NCBI RefSeq assembly: GCF_012726175.1
Contig: NZ_JAASAD010000007.1
Coordinates: 1-64,000, forward strand
Direction: 5' to 3'
DNA from: Micromonospora sp. HNM0581
Lineage (GTDB): Bacteria > Actinomycetota > Actinomycetes > Mycobacteriales > Micromonosporaceae
Length of the DNA stretch: 64,000 nt
Below are positions 28,620-37,672 of this stretch, piece after piece. The notes under the pieces are model-generated. The model saw only the letters and a program-made list of their open reading frames with translations, was not told the origin of the DNA and ran no database searches. A program made the translations under genes and the position numbers. Position 1 is the stretch's first letter, and each line of letters opens with the position of its first letter.

Positions 28620-28718
28620 TCTGACCGTTTGATGCCTCTTTCCGGGTGAATCTGACGAGTCGGTGTCCCGAGCCGTGTGAGAGGCTTGAACCATCGCACG
28701 GTTGATCGAAGGAGAATG

Positions 28719-29123
28719 GTGACAGTTTCCGAACGCGCTCACGAGTTGGCGATCGTCGCCGCCCAGGCCGCGGCCGACAAGAAGGCTCAGGACATCGTCA
28801 TCATCGACGTGGGTGACCAACTCGCCATCACCGACGCGTTCCTGCTCGCCGCAGCCCCGAACGAACGCCAGGTGCTGGCCGTCGTCGACGCAATCGAGGA
28901 GGCCCTGCTCGACCTGCCGGAGAAGGCGAAGCCGGTGCGGCGCGAGGGCGAACGTGGCGGCCGTTGGGTACTGCTCGACTACGTCGACGTCGTGGTGCAC
29001 GTGCAGCACACCGAGGAGCGTGAGTTCTACGCCCTCGACCGGCTCTGGAAGGACTGCCCGACCATCCCCTTCGTCGACCGCGACCTCGCCCGCGCGGAGG
29101 CCGGCACCGGATCGGGCGAATGA
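28719..29123 (+). CDS. rsfS: Ribosome silencing factor RsfS
   Basis: It binds L14 on the 50S subunit and blocks subunit joining when nutrients are short. The 134-residue product has the DUF143 core QDIVIIDVGDQLAITDAFLL, WVLLDYVDVVVHVQ and REFYALDRLW. GTG at 28719 was chosen for spacing from AAGGAG (28709-28714); ATG 28716 in the same frame is the alternative and would add one residue. Its stop overlaps the next start by ATGA. Confidence 0.95.
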   Translation: MTVSERAHELAIVAAQAAADKKAQDIVIIDVGDQLAITDAFLLAAAPNERQVLAVVDAIEEALLDLPEKAKPVRREGERGGRWVLLDYVDVVVHVQHTEEREFYALDRLWKDCPTIPFVDRDLARAEAGTGSGE

Positions 29124-29770
29124 CCAGGCTGATCATCTGGCGGCACGGCAACACCGACTGGAACGCCGCCAGCAGGGTGCAGGGGCAGACCGACGTCCCG
29201 TTGAACGATCTCGGCCGGGAACAGGCCCGTACGGCCGCGCCGATACTTGCCGCGCTGCGCCCGGACGTCCTGGTCGCCAGTGACCTGAGCCGCGCGGCGG
29301 ACACCGCCGCCGCGCTGTCCGCCCTGACCGGACTCCCGGTGCATTCCGACGCCCGTCTACGGGAGCGGCACTTCGGCAGCTGGCAGGGGCTGTTGCTGAC
29401 CGAGGTGGCGCAGCGGTTCCCCGAAGAGCACGCCCGCTGGCGGGCCGGGGACCCTGACCCGGGAGCGGAAATCGAACCCCTCGACGATCTGGGCAAACGC
29501 CTCGGCGCCGCGCTGCAGGAGGCCGCCGACCAGTCGCCGGGGGGCACCGTCGTGATCGCCACGCACGGTGGCGCCGCCCGTCAGGGCTGCGGCCACCTGC
29601 TGGGCTGGGAACACGCCGTGCTGCGTACCGTCGGTTCGCTGCGCAACTGCCACTGGACGGAGCTGCGTCACGATGTGGAGCGCGGCTGGCACCTGCGTGC
29701 ACACAACGTCGGGCCGGTGGACGCCCCGGCTGCCGTGACCGCTGCCCCGGCCTCCGCCGAGCCGGTCTGA
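29120..29770 (+). CDS. Histidine phosphatase (phosphoglycerate mutase-like)
   Basis: A 216-residue member of the histidine phosphatase superfamily. The catalytic motif RHGNTDWN is at the N-terminus, and a second His is in ATHGGAAR. In actinomycetes the gene at this spot, after rsfS, has been described as a glucosyl-3-phosphoglycerate phosphatase; I offer that only as a likely assignment from context. It overlaps rsfS by ATGA, so it is translationally coupled. Confidence 0.85.
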   Translation: MTRLIIWRHGNTDWNAASRVQGQTDVPLNDLGREQARTAAPILAALRPDVLVASDLSRAADTAAALSALTGLPVHSDARLRERHFGSWQGLLLTEVAQRFPEEHARWRAGDPDPGAEIEPLDDLGKRLGAALQEAADQSPGGTVVIATHGGAARQGCGHLLGWEHAVLRTVGSLRNCHWTELRHDVERGWHLRAHNVGPVDAPAAVTAAPASAEPV

Positions 29771-29816
29771 GCTGACTCCTGGGGACAGGGTCGGATCGCT
29801 GCCCAGCTCGATCCGC

Positions 29817-29822
29817 TACGGT
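29817..29822 (+). promoter_or_regulatory. -10 box for leaderless degV mRNA
   Basis: TACGGT lies exactly six bases before ATG 29829. Confidence 0.5.
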
Positions 29823-29828
29823 GCCGGC

Positions 29829-30689
29829 ATGCCAGTCGCGGTCGTCGTCGACTCCACCGCCTACCTTCCGCCCGAGCTGGTACGGGAGCACCGGCTGACC
29901 GTGGTGCCGCTGACCGTGGTGCTGGCCGGTGTCGAAGGACTGGAAGGCGTCGAGATTTCCCCGGCGGACGCCATTCGGGCGCTGCGCGCGCGGCGGGTGT
30001 CGGTGAGTACCTCCCGCCCGTCGCCGGAGCAGTTCGGCCGGACGTACCGGGAACTGCTCGAAGCCGGTGCGGAAGGTGTCGTGTCGGTGCACCTGTCGGC
30101 CGGGCTCTCCGGCACGGTGGAGGCCGCCGGACTGGCCGCCGCCGAGCTGGGTGAGCGGGTCAGCGTGGTCGACAGCCGCTCCTGCGGCATGGGCCTCGGC
30201 TTCCCGGCGGTCGCGGCGGCCCGGGCCGCCGCGCTGGGCGCCGACCTGGCCGGTGTACGTGCGGCGGCAGCGGCTGCCATTGACCGCACGAGCATCCACT
30301 TCTATGTCGACACGCTCGAGTTCCTGCGCCGGGGCGGGCGGATCAACGCGGCGGAGGCGTTGCTCGGTACCGCGCTGTCGGTCAAGCCCATCCTGCACAT
30401 GCCCGAAGGGCACATCGTGCTGCGGGACAAGGTCCGCACTGCCAGCCGGGGCATGGCGCGTCTGGCGGACCTGGCCGTCGAGGCGGCCGGCGACACGCCA
30501 GTCGACTTGGCCGTACACCATGTCGACGCACCGCGGCGGGCCGAGGAACTCGTCGACACGCTGACAGCCCGGTTCGGCGAACGGCTGCGTGACACGTACG
30601 TTTCCGAAGCCGGCGGGGCCATCGCCGTGCATGTCGGGCCCGGCCTCGCCTGCGTGGTGATCCACAGTAGGCCGGATTCCACCGGCTGA
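29829..30689 (+). CDS. DegV family fatty-acid-binding protein
   Basis: The 286-residue protein has the DegV two-domain fold: an N-terminal VVVDSTAYLPPELV, the fatty-acid-binding-site signature SVSTSRPSPEQF, and FYVDTLEFLRRGGRI in the second domain. Relatives bind fatty acids and, with a FakA kinase, phosphorylate them; no FakA gene is in the window. ATG at 29829 is fixed by a TACGGT box six bases upstream. It is followed by a 179-base gap before comEA. Confidence 0.92.
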   Translation: MPVAVVVDSTAYLPPELVREHRLTVVPLTVVLAGVEGLEGVEISPADAIRALRARRVSVSTSRPSPEQFGRTYRELLEAGAEGVVSVHLSAGLSGTVEAAGLAAAELGERVSVVDSRSCGMGLGFPAVAAARAAALGADLAGVRAAAAAAIDRTSIHFYVDTLEFLRRGGRINAAEALLGTALSVKPILHMPEGHIVLRDKVRTASRGMARLADLAVEAAGDTPVDLAVHHVDAPRRAEELVDTLTARFGERLRDTYVSEAGGAIAVHVGPGLACVVIHSRPDSTG

Positions 30690-30788
30690 CCCGCGCACCG
30701 CTCGTGGCGTCGGTGAACGGGCAACGACCGGGGTAGGAAGGCAGGCGCGGACGTCAGGTCATAGCAGAACCGCAGCATGATCAGGTGG

Positions 30789-30818
30789 CTGTCCACAGGG
30801 CGTTGCACTGTCCACAGG
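30789..30818 (+). promoter_or_regulatory. Two DnaA-box-like direct repeats upstream of comEA
   Basis: CTGTCCACAGG occurs at 30789-30799 and again at 30808-30818, 19 bases apart. The core TGTCCACA matches 8 of 9 positions of the high-GC DnaA box TTGTCCACA. They lie about 50 bases upstream of the comEA start. Function is untested. Confidence 0.4.
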
Positions 30819-30856
30819 CCGACCATCTCGGGGCACGTCGCAGTGCCCTGGCGTCC

Positions 30857-30862
30857 TAACCT
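30857..30862 (+). promoter_or_regulatory. -10 box for leaderless comEA mRNA
   Basis: TAACCT lies exactly six bases before GTG 30869. Confidence 0.5.
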
Positions 30863-30868
30863 CGCGCC

Positions 30869-31912
30869 GTGTCGAGGGACGAGGACGAGGAGATGGCGGT
30901 CCGGCGGCGGCTGTGGCACCTGATGCCCGACGCGGCGGACACGCCGGTGGGCGCCGCCCTGCCACCGGAGCCGGGAGACGACCCGACGTCGTCCTTCGTG
31001 GCCCGGCTTCCGTTCGTCGACCGGGCTCCGTCCGCCGGGCTGCCGTCGACCGGCGATCCGCCGCCGTCTGCCGGTGGTCCCGGCACGGCGCCGCCGGTGT
31101 CTGACTGGCCGACCATGCTGCTGCCACGCCAGGCCATCGAACGGGTGGGTGACACCGGTCCGGTGCGCGACGGCCGGCCGACCTGGGCCGGTGAGCCGGT
31201 TCGTGCCCGTGACGAGGAGCCGGACGATGACCGGCGGGAGCGCGCGGTGGACCAGTCTTCGCCGACACTGCTCCTGCCGGGCCCGGGTGCCTTCGATCCG
31301 GGACGGCGGGGAGTACGAGCACTCGCGGCCGTCGCCGTGCTCGTGGTGTTGGTCGCAGGCATCTGGGCCTGGCGCTCTCGTCCTGAGGTGGAACCGGTCG
31401 TTGCCGAGACCGCAACCGCGGTGACACCCGATCCCTCGGTCGAGGGCGGCGACCAGCCGGGCAGACCGGAGTCGGAGCCGACCGGCGAGCTGGTGGTCGC
31501 CGTCGCCGGCAAGGTCCGACGGCCCGGTCTGGTGCGGCTGGCAGCCGGCGCGCGGGTGGCCGACGCCCTCGACGCCGCAGGAGGGGCATTGCCGGGTGTG
31601 GACGTGGCGATGCTCAATCCGGCCCGCCGGATCAGCGACGGTGAGCTGATCCTGGTCGGCGTACCGGCGCCTCCGGGCGTGGCGACGGGTCCAGGAGTCG
31701 GTGCCGAGCCGGGATCGGGTGGGCGGGTCAACCTGAACACCGCGACGGCGACGCAACTCGAGACGCTGCCCGGGGTGGGGCCGGTTCTCGCGCAACGGAT
31801 CGTCGACTATCGCGATGAGCACGGCGGCTTCCGGTCTGTCGGTGACCTACGCCAGGTGACCGGCATCGGCGACATCCGGTACGAGCAGCTCAAGGATCTG
31901 GTGACGGTGTGA
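30869..31912 (+). CDS. comEA: ComEA-like DNA-binding protein
   Basis: A membrane-anchored DNA receptor for natural transformation. The 347-residue protein has a long cytoplasmic N-terminus (about 1-145), one membrane helix near 148-168 (AVAVLVVLVAGIWAW), an SLBB domain (VVAVAGKVRRPGLVRL) and a C-terminal helix-hairpin-helix pair (VNLNTATATQLETLPGVG and TGIGDIRYEQL). The N-terminal extension is longer than in Bacillus ComEA. It overlaps comEC by 4 bases, forming a competence operon. Whether this organism is naturally competent is not known. Confidence 0.92.
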   Translation: MSRDEDEEMAVRRRLWHLMPDAADTPVGAALPPEPGDDPTSSFVARLPFVDRAPSAGLPSTGDPPPSAGGPGTAPPVSDWPTMLLPRQAIERVGDTGPVRDGRPTWAGEPVRARDEEPDDDRRERAVDQSSPTLLLPGPGAFDPGRRGVRALAAVAVLVVLVAGIWAWRSRPEVEPVVAETATAVTPDPSVEGGDQPGRPESEPTGELVVAVAGKVRRPGLVRLAAGARVADALDAAGGALPGVDVAMLNPARRISDGELILVGVPAPPGVATGPGVGAEPGSGGRVNLNTATATQLETLPGVGPVLAQRIVDYRDEHGGFRSVGDLRQVTGIGDIRYEQLKDLVTV

Positions 31913-34335
31913 GGTCTCCGGCATCGTCCGGTCCGGCGACGCAGGCGCACGCAACCACGGGTGCTGGCACCGGCGTGGCCGTACCCGATCTCCGAATGGC
32001 GGGGCTTGCCGTCGCGGCCTGGCTCACCGCGCTGGCGGGCCTGCACCTCGACGCCCGGCGGACGCTACTGCTGGCCATCGCCGCGACCGGTTTCGCCGGG
32101 GTGGCGACCCTGCACCTGCTGGGCCTCGTCGGTCGACCCGCTCCGGCCGTACGCCGCCACGGCTGGATCGCCGTGGCGATCCTGATCGGAGTGGTCTGCG
32201 GTGGGGCAGCCACCTCGGCGCGGCTGGTCGTACGGGACGCGGATCCGCTGCGCGTCCTGGTGGAAGCCCGTGCCCGGGTGAGCGCCGATCTGGTGGTCCG
32301 GGACGACCCTCGGCCGGTACGCGGCGGCATCGCGGGCCGTCCGCCGACCTTGCTGGTGGCGGCCAGGCTGGTCACGCTGACCGGGTCCGACGGTCAGCGG
32401 ATCACCACACCGGCACGGGTGCTGGTGCTCGCGGACGATCCGGCCTGGCGCGGGCTGTTACCCGGGCAGCGGCTCACCGTGGACGGGCGCCTGGCCCAGC
32501 CGCGCGGCGGCGACCTCACCGGGGCGGTCCTGATGGCCGTCGGCGCACCGATGCGGCTGGGTTCTCCCTCGGTGCTGCAACGCGCGGCTGGTCGGCTCCG
32601 AGCCGGTCTCCAGCGGGCGTGCGCACCCCTACCGGCCGACCCTGGAGGGCTGCTCCCCGGCCTGGTGGTCGGGGACACCAGCCGGCTGCCCGACACGGTG
32701 GAGGAGGACTTCCGGGCCACCGGAATGACTCACCTGAATGCTGTCTCCGGATCGAATGTCGCAATCGTGGTGGGTGCGGTGCTGTTGCTGGCCCGCTGGG
32801 CCCGCGCTGGGCCCGCGCTGGCTGTCGGGCTGTGCGGGCTGGCCCTGGTGGGCTTCGTCATCCTGGTCCGGCCGTCACCGAGCGTGGTACGCGCGGCCAC
32901 CATGGGCGCGGTTGGGCTCGCCGCGCTGGCCGCCGGCCGGACCAGGGCGGCGGTGCCCGCGCTGGCCGCCGCCGTGGCGGTGCTGGTCCTCGTCGACCCG
33001 GACCTGGCCGGTGATGCCGGGTTCGCCCTGTCCGTGCTGGCCACCGGCGGACTGCTGCTGCTCGCGCCGGGCTGGCGCGATGGTCTACGGCGGCGGGGTG
33101 TACCACCGGGGGCGGCCGAGGCGTTAGCGGTGCCGGCCGCCGCGCAACTCGCCTGTTCGCCGGTGATCGCCGGTCTGACGGGAACGGTCAGCCTGGTCGC
33201 GGTGCCGGCGAACCTTCTCGCGGTGCCGGCGATCGCTCCCGCGACGGTGCTCGGCGTGGCGGCGGCGGTCGCCTCATCGGTCTGGCCGGACGGCGCTGAG
33301 GTGCTCGCCTGGCTGGCCCACTGGCCGGCGTGGTGGCTGGTGCTTGTCGCCCGGTACGGTGCCCGGCTGCCGGCGGGCAACCTGCCCTGGCCCGATGGGG
33401 TGTCCGGGGCGTTGCTGCTGTCGGCGCTGACCGTGGCGTTGCTGGTCGCTTCCCGGCGTCCGCTGGTGCGCCGCCTGGTGGCGGTCTGCACCGTCGCGGT
33501 CGTGCTGGGTGCCCTGCCGGTGCGGGTGATTGCGCCGGGCTGGCCGCCGGACGGTTGGGTGGTGGTGGCTTGTGCGGTGGGCCAGGGCGACACGGTGCTG
33601 CTGCCGGTGGCCGCCGGTCGGGCGGTGGTGGTGGACGCCGGCCCGGACCCGGCGGCGGTGGACGCCTGCCTGCGCCGGCTCGGCGTCCGTCGGGTGTCGC
33701 TGCTGGTGATCAGCCACTTCCATGTGGATCACACCGGTGGGGTGTCAGGGGTCTTCCGGGGCAGGCAAGTGGACACCGTACTGGTTCCGCAGTGGCCGGA
33801 GCCTGCGGCGGGTCGGGACCTGGTTCGCGCCACCGCTGCGGTACATGGCACGCCGGTGGCGGCAGCACCGACCGGATGGCACTTCCGGGCCGGCTCGGTC
33901 GACCTGACTGTGATCGGCCCGCCGTACCCGATGCGCGGCACCCGCTCGGATCCGAACAACAACTCCCTGGTGTTGATCGCCACGGTGGATCGGGTGCGGA
34001 TCCTGCTGACCGGCGATGCCGAGGTCGAGGAACAGCGGGCGCTGTGGGAGCGGCTGCCACTGGACGGGCTGCGGGCCGATGTGCTGAAGGTCGCCCATCA
34101 CGGCTCTGCTTACCAGGATGCGGCCTTTCTGGACGCGGTGCGGCCGGCGGTGGCGCTGGTGCCGGTCGGCGCGGGGAACACTTACGGACATCCCAACGAG
34201 TCGGTGTTGGCTCGGCTGGCCCGGGGCGGGACACGGGTGCTGCGTACCGATGTTGACGGGGACGTGGCGGTCGTGCGGTCGCCCCGGGGGCTTGCCGTGG
34301 TGAGGGCCGGCGTCGACCGGGTTCGTGCACCGTGA
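31909..34335 (+). CDS. comEC: ComEC/Rec2 DNA uptake channel
   Basis: An inner-membrane channel that imports single-stranded DNA. The 808-residue protein has many membrane helices, the ComEC competence domain (MTHLNAVSGSNVAIVVGAV near residue 275) and a C-terminal metallo-beta-lactamase-like domain with SHFHVDHTGG, LLTGDAE and VAHHGSAYQDA. The zinc-type residues appear complete. GTG at 31909 overlaps the comEA stop, so the two are coupled. The MBL domain is thought to degrade the non-imported strand. Confidence 0.93.
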   Translation: MRSPASSGPATQAHATTGAGTGVAVPDLRMAGLAVAAWLTALAGLHLDARRTLLLAIAATGFAGVATLHLLGLVGRPAPAVRRHGWIAVAILIGVVCGGAATSARLVVRDADPLRVLVEARARVSADLVVRDDPRPVRGGIAGRPPTLLVAARLVTLTGSDGQRITTPARVLVLADDPAWRGLLPGQRLTVDGRLAQPRGGDLTGAVLMAVGAPMRLGSPSVLQRAAGRLRAGLQRACAPLPADPGGLLPGLVVGDTSRLPDTVEEDFRATGMTHLNAVSGSNVAIVVGAVLLLARWARAGPALAVGLCGLALVGFVILVRPSPSVVRAATMGAVGLAALAAGRTRAAVPALAAAVAVLVLVDPDLAGDAGFALSVLATGGLLLLAPGWRDGLRRRGVPPGAAEALAVPAAAQLACSPVIAGLTGTVSLVAVPANLLAVPAIAPATVLGVAAAVASSVWPDGAEVLAWLAHWPAWWLVLVARYGARLPAGNLPWPDGVSGALLLSALTVALLVASRRPLVRRLVAVCTVAVVLGALPVRVIAPGWPPDGWVVVACAVGQGDTVLLPVAAGRAVVVDAGPDPAAVDACLRRLGVRRVSLLVISHFHVDHTGGVSGVFRGRQVDTVLVPQWPEPAAGRDLVRATAAVHGTPVAAAPTGWHFRAGSVDLTVIGPPYPMRGTRSDPNNNSLVLIATVDRVRILLTGDAEVEEQRALWERLPLDGLRADVLKVAHHGSAYQDAAFLDAVRPAVALVPVGAGNTYGHPNESVLARLARGGTRVLRTDVDGDVAVVRSPRGLAVVRAGVDRVRAP

Positions 34336-34360
34336 GGCTAGCCACCTAAATGCGATTGAT

Positions 34361-34366
34361 GATAAT
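34361..34366 (+). promoter_or_regulatory. Possible -10 box in an A/T-rich patch before holA
   Basis: GATAAT lies in an unusually A/T-rich stretch (about 34347-34378) just after comEC. No good -35 box is seen. The patch stands out from the surrounding sequence. Confidence 0.3.
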
Positions 34367-34448
34367 TATGTCTGGATTTGCGCTGAGTGCGGGGTCTGCC
34401 GGCAGAGTAGCGACGAGCAGGCTGGACCTACTGGCCGAGCGTGCGAAT

Positions 34449-35429
34449 ATGGGCGGCGTGACCGTCGCCTATGCCGCTCCTATTGTGCTCGTCCTCGGCG
34501 ACGAGGAGCTGCTCGCCACGCGTGCGGTGACCGAAACCGTTGCCGCCGCCCGCGCCGCGGAGCCTGGCGTCGACGTGCGCGAATACCAGGCAGGCCAACT
34601 CACCGTCGGCGAGCTCGACGAGATGCTCAGCCCGTCGCTGTTCGGTGGTCGTCGGGTACTGGTGCTCCGGTCCGGTCAGGACGCCCGCAAGGACCTGGTC
34701 GCCGCACTGCTGGCGTACGCGAAGCATCCCGATCCGGAGGTGCAGCTCGTGGTGGCGCACCTCGGTGGCGCGAAGGGCAGGGCGTTCGCCGACGGCCTGA
34801 AATCGGCAGGCGCCCGGGTCGTGCCCGCTGCCAAGCTCAAGGGACACCGCGACCGGGCGGCCTTCGTCCGCGACGAGATCCGCCGGGCCGGTGGGCGCTG
34901 CACGGACGACGCCGCCGAGGCGTTGATCGCCGCGGTCGGCAACGATCTGCGCGAACTCGCGGCGGCCTGCTCGCAGCTGATCGCCGACACCGACGGCCGG
35001 ATCAGCGCCGACACCGTGGCGCGGTACTACCGGGGCCGGGTGGAGGTGAGCGGCTTCACGGTGGCCGACGCCACGATGGTCGGAGACCTGCCGGGTGCAC
35101 TGGAGGCGCTGCGCTGGGCGTTGCACGTGGGGGTGGATCCGGTGCCGATCGCGGATGCGCTCGCCGACGGGATCCGTACGGTCGCCCGGGTCGCCTCGGC
35201 TGGCCGGGGCAGTCCGTACCAGCTCGCCAGCAGCCTGGGTATGCCGCCCTGGAAGGTCGAACGGGCCCAACGGCAGGCCCGTGGCTGGACGCCCGACGGG
35301 CTGGTCCTGGCCATGCGGGCGGCGGCGGAGTGCAATGCGGCAGTCAAGGGTGGCTCCGACGACCGGGCCTACGCACTGGAGAAAGCGGTCTTCTCAGTGG
35401 CGGCGGCGCGGCAGGGCGGCGCCAGGTGA
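34449..35429 (+). CDS. holA: DNA polymerase III, delta subunit
   Basis: A clamp-loader subunit that opens the beta sliding clamp. The 326-residue protein begins APIVLVLGDEELLATRAV, an actinobacterial HolA start, and has the delta-type AAA-like region (QLVVAHLGGAKGR) and helical C-terminal collar domain. ATG 34449 or GTG 34458 are both possible; no ribosome site decides. It follows comEC, as in many bacteria, but is separated by the A/T-rich patch. The stop overlaps the next gene by GTGA. Confidence 0.9.
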   Translation: MGGVTVAYAAPIVLVLGDEELLATRAVTETVAAARAAEPGVDVREYQAGQLTVGELDEMLSPSLFGGRRVLVLRSGQDARKDLVAALLAYAKHPDPEVQLVVAHLGGAKGRAFADGLKSAGARVVPAAKLKGHRDRAAFVRDEIRRAGGRCTDDAAEALIAAVGNDLRELAAACSQLIADTDGRISADTVARYYRGRVEVSGFTVADATMVGDLPGALEALRWALHVGVDPVPIADALADGIRTVARVASAGRGSPYQLASSLGMPPWKVERAQRQARGWTPDGLVLAMRAAAECNAAVKGGSDDRAYALEKAVFSVAAARQGGAR

Positions 35430-36049
35430 GCGGAACCCTCCGTGGCTCGTGGGCCACGATCCCGGCCGACGAGCAGCGGTACCGTCCGTTCTATGCGCGA
35501 GCGCTCGGCCTGCGGTTCGTCAACCCGGGCGGGGTGCTCTGCTTCGTCTTCTTCGAGGGCGCGATCGCCTTGGCGGCGCTGCTCGCGCTCGCGGAACTGG
35601 TGACCTGGTGGGCGGTGCTCGTGCTGCCTGCCGCGGTGGCCGTGATGGTCAAGCTCAACGATCTGGTGGCCGCCGCGGTGGTGCGCTCTGCCGCAGCCGT
35701 ACCCGAGCAGGAACGCGACCGGTTCCGCCAGCAGATGGAGCCGGCGGTGGGGCGTGCCAGAGTGGACTTGCTTCGGCACAGTGTGCCCGGCATCGTGGTG
35801 CGGTCCGCGTCTGCGGAGGCAGCGCACCCCGCCGCGGCACGGCAACCGTCACCTGCGCCCGGAGTCGTGTCCGCCTGGTCTCTGGACGGCGGGGGCCGGC
35901 CCTCGAACAGCACGGGCAGACCATCGGGGGAGGTGGGTCGATCCTCAGATGGTGCGGGCGAGACCGCCGAGGCAACGGGCCGTGGCGGGCCGGCAGCGAG
36001 CCGGGACACCGCCGAGCGTCGACCGGGCACCACCGAACCTGGGTCCTGA
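35426..36049 (+). CDS. Membrane protein of unknown function
   Basis: A 207-residue protein with two predicted membrane helices (GVLCFVFFEGAIALAALLAL and WWAVLVLPAAVAVMV) between residues 32 and 78, then a helical region and a Gly/Ser/Arg-rich disordered tail of about 80 residues. It is coupled to holA by a GTGA overlap. No family was recognised. A hairpin terminator follows. Confidence 0.75.
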   Translation: MSGTLRGSWATIPADEQRYRPFYARALGLRFVNPGGVLCFVFFEGAIALAALLALAELVTWWAVLVLPAAVAVMVKLNDLVAAAVVRSAAAVPEQERDRFRQQMEPAVGRARVDLLRHSVPGIVVRSASAEAAHPAAARQPSPAPGVVSAWSLDGGGRPSNSTGRPSGEVGRSSDGAGETAEATGRGGPAASRDTAERRPGTTEPGS

Positions 36050-36099
36050 CTGGGGTGGGCTGCCCGACGGCAGTGGACCACAACCGTCGAACGGACATG

Positions 36100-36132
36100 C
36101 GGAAGCCCCGAGGCGACACCTCGGGGCTTCCG
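36100..36132. terminator. Bidirectional terminator between a membrane protein and rpsT
   Basis: A perfect 14-bp stem (36100-36113 with 36119-36132) with a 5-base loop sits between two convergent genes, so it probably serves both. Confidence 0.85.
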
Positions 36133-36150
36133 CCAGATCTGGACGCTGGC

Positions 36151-36417
36151 TCAGGCGGCGAGCGACGCGACGCGCTTGGCGATCGCAGACTTGCGGTTCG
36201 CGGCCTGGTTGCCGTGAATGACGCCCTTGCTGGCCGCCTTGTCCAACTTGCGCGAGGCGTCCTGCATGAGGGCGGCGGCCTTCTCGACGTCACCAGCCTC
36301 AGCGGCCTCGTGGAACTTGCGGATGGCGGTCTTCAGCGACGACTTGACCGACTTGTTACGCAGCCGGCGCTTCTCGTTCTGCCGGTTGCGCTTGATCTGG
36401 GACTTGATGTTCGCCAC
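36151..36417 (-). CDS. rpsT: 30S ribosomal protein S20
   Basis: An 88-residue small-subunit protein of normal length. It begins [20 protein letters not shown] and has the family block [19 protein letters not shown] near the end. GTG at 36417 follows ACGAGG on the minus strand. A candidate promoter lies at 36496-36525. rpsT lying beside holA and lepA is a common arrangement. Confidence 0.97.
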   Translation of the reverse strand: MANIKSQIKRNRQNEKRRLRNKSVKSSLKTAIRKFHEAAEAGDVEKAAALMQDASRKLDKAASKGVIHGNQAANRKSAIAKRVASLAA

Positions 36418-36495
36418 GCGACAGCCTCGTCTTGATAGCTCGGGTTGGTCAGCTTGTGCGCGCGACGAGCATGCGTCATCGCTGCGCGAAGAGCC

Positions 36496-36525
36496 AGGTT
36501 ACCAGGTCCGGTTCGGGCGGACCAA
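36496..36525 (-). promoter_or_regulatory. Candidate rpsT promoter
   Basis: On the minus strand TTGGTC (36520-36525) and TAACCT (36496-36501) are separated by 18 bases, leaving a leader of about 70 bases before rpsT. Confidence 0.45.
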
Positions 36526-36598
36526 AACGGCACCGCGCCGGCCGCCGGGGACCGTCGGTCCGGACCGGGGCGCCGGTCGACGCGGGTGGAGGTGGCGG

Positions 36599-37585
36599 TC
36601 AAATCCAGTCGCGGCGGTGCGAGAGCCAGGCCAGAGCCTGTTCGCCGGTCCACCGTTGGTGCTCCGGCAGGTAGGCCGAGGCGGTCGGTGGGGCCGACGC
36701 TGCGGCGGTGAGGTGGTAGCCGGCGAGGGCGGCCAGGGTGACGTCCAGCGCGTCGTCGGGCGCGTCGGCGGCGGCCGGGTGACTGGTGAAGAGCGAGTCG
36801 ACGTCCAGCCCGGAGGCGTACCCGGAGATCAGCAGGGTGACCAGGTCGAACCAGGCGGGTCCGTGGCACAGCCACGACCAGTCGCAGAGCCAGGCCGCGC
36901 CGGCCTTGTCGATCAGCACGTTGTCGACCCGCAGGTCGCCGTGGGTCAGTCCGGTCGCGGTGGCGGCGTACCCTGGCAACCGCGACTCCAGCGCAGTCAG
37001 TTCGGCAAGCCGCGTCCGGGCCGGGGCAGGCAGCGGCGGCACGGGTTCCCGGCCGGCGGCGACCTCTACCCACCAGAGGATGTCGTCGCGGGCCAGGTCG
37101 GCGAGGTGGGGCAGGCCGAGGCCGGTCAGTTCGGTCGGTGCTTCGGCGAGCGCCTCGGTCACGGCGGTGAAGGCGGCGAGGGCGGCGGTGAGTTCGACCT
37201 GGTCCCAGGGCAGCCGAGGGGTGCGACCGTCGACGGCGTCGAGGCACAGGACGTACCAGCCTGCCTCCGTCAGCGTCCAGCGTGGGCGGGGCGCCGGCAG
37301 ACCGGCCGGCAGCCGGGTGAGGATCGCGGCCTCCCGGGCGTACCAGTCGACCAGATGCGGCTGCTCCGCATGTGGTGCTGCCTTGACGAACGCGCGGTGT
37401 CCCTCGGCGGTGCACAACAGCGAGGCGAAGCCGCGAGTGAAGCCGGCGCCGGCGTTACGAGCCCGCACCACCGGGGCGCCGAGTCGCGCGGTCACCGTGG
37501 CCCGCAGCTGCGCCGGCAGGGCGAACCAGTCGGGCCGCTGGGCGGTGGCGTGGTACGGCACGGCGGGTAGAGACGGAACGCTCAC
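36599..37585 (-). CDS. Aminoglycoside phosphotransferase-family kinase
   Basis: A 328-residue protein with the APH/choline-kinase fold: the N-lobe ATP region (GFTRGFASLL, AFVKAA), the catalytic loop HGDLRVDNVL with His215 and Asp217, and the metal-binding Asp in CDWSW. The family includes antibiotic kinases, sugar kinases and homoserine kinases, so no substrate is assigned. GTG at 37585 is preceded by CAGCAT six bases upstream on the minus strand. It diverges from the DUF4240 gene. Confidence 0.8.
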   Translation of the reverse strand: MSVPSLPAVPYHATAQRPDWFALPAQLRATVTARLGAPVVRARNAGAGFTRGFASLLCTAEGHRAFVKAAPHAEQPHLVDWYAREAAILTRLPAGLPAPRPRWTLTEAGWYVLCLDAVDGRTPRLPWDQVELTAALAAFTAVTEALAEAPTELTGLGLPHLADLARDDILWWVEVAAGREPVPPLPAPARTRLAELTALESRLPGYAATATGLTHGDLRVDNVLIDKAGAAWLCDWSWLCHGPAWFDLVTLLISGYASGLDVDSLFTSHPAAADAPDDALDVTLAALAGYHLTAAASAPPTASAYLPEHQRWTGEQALAWLSHRRDWI

Positions 37586-37591
37586 CCGCCC

Positions 37592-37597
37592 ATGCTG
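37592..37597 (-). promoter_or_regulatory. -10-like box for the APH-family gene
   Basis: On the minus strand CAGCAT lies exactly six bases before GTG 37585, the same spacing as other leaderless starts but with C in place of the first T. Confidence 0.3.
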
Positions 37598-37672
37598 CCC
37601 GCTGCCCGGCCGGGTAGCGACGTCCGGCGCGGATCCGGGCGCGCGGGGCGGCGTCTGTCACACTGGCGCCCC

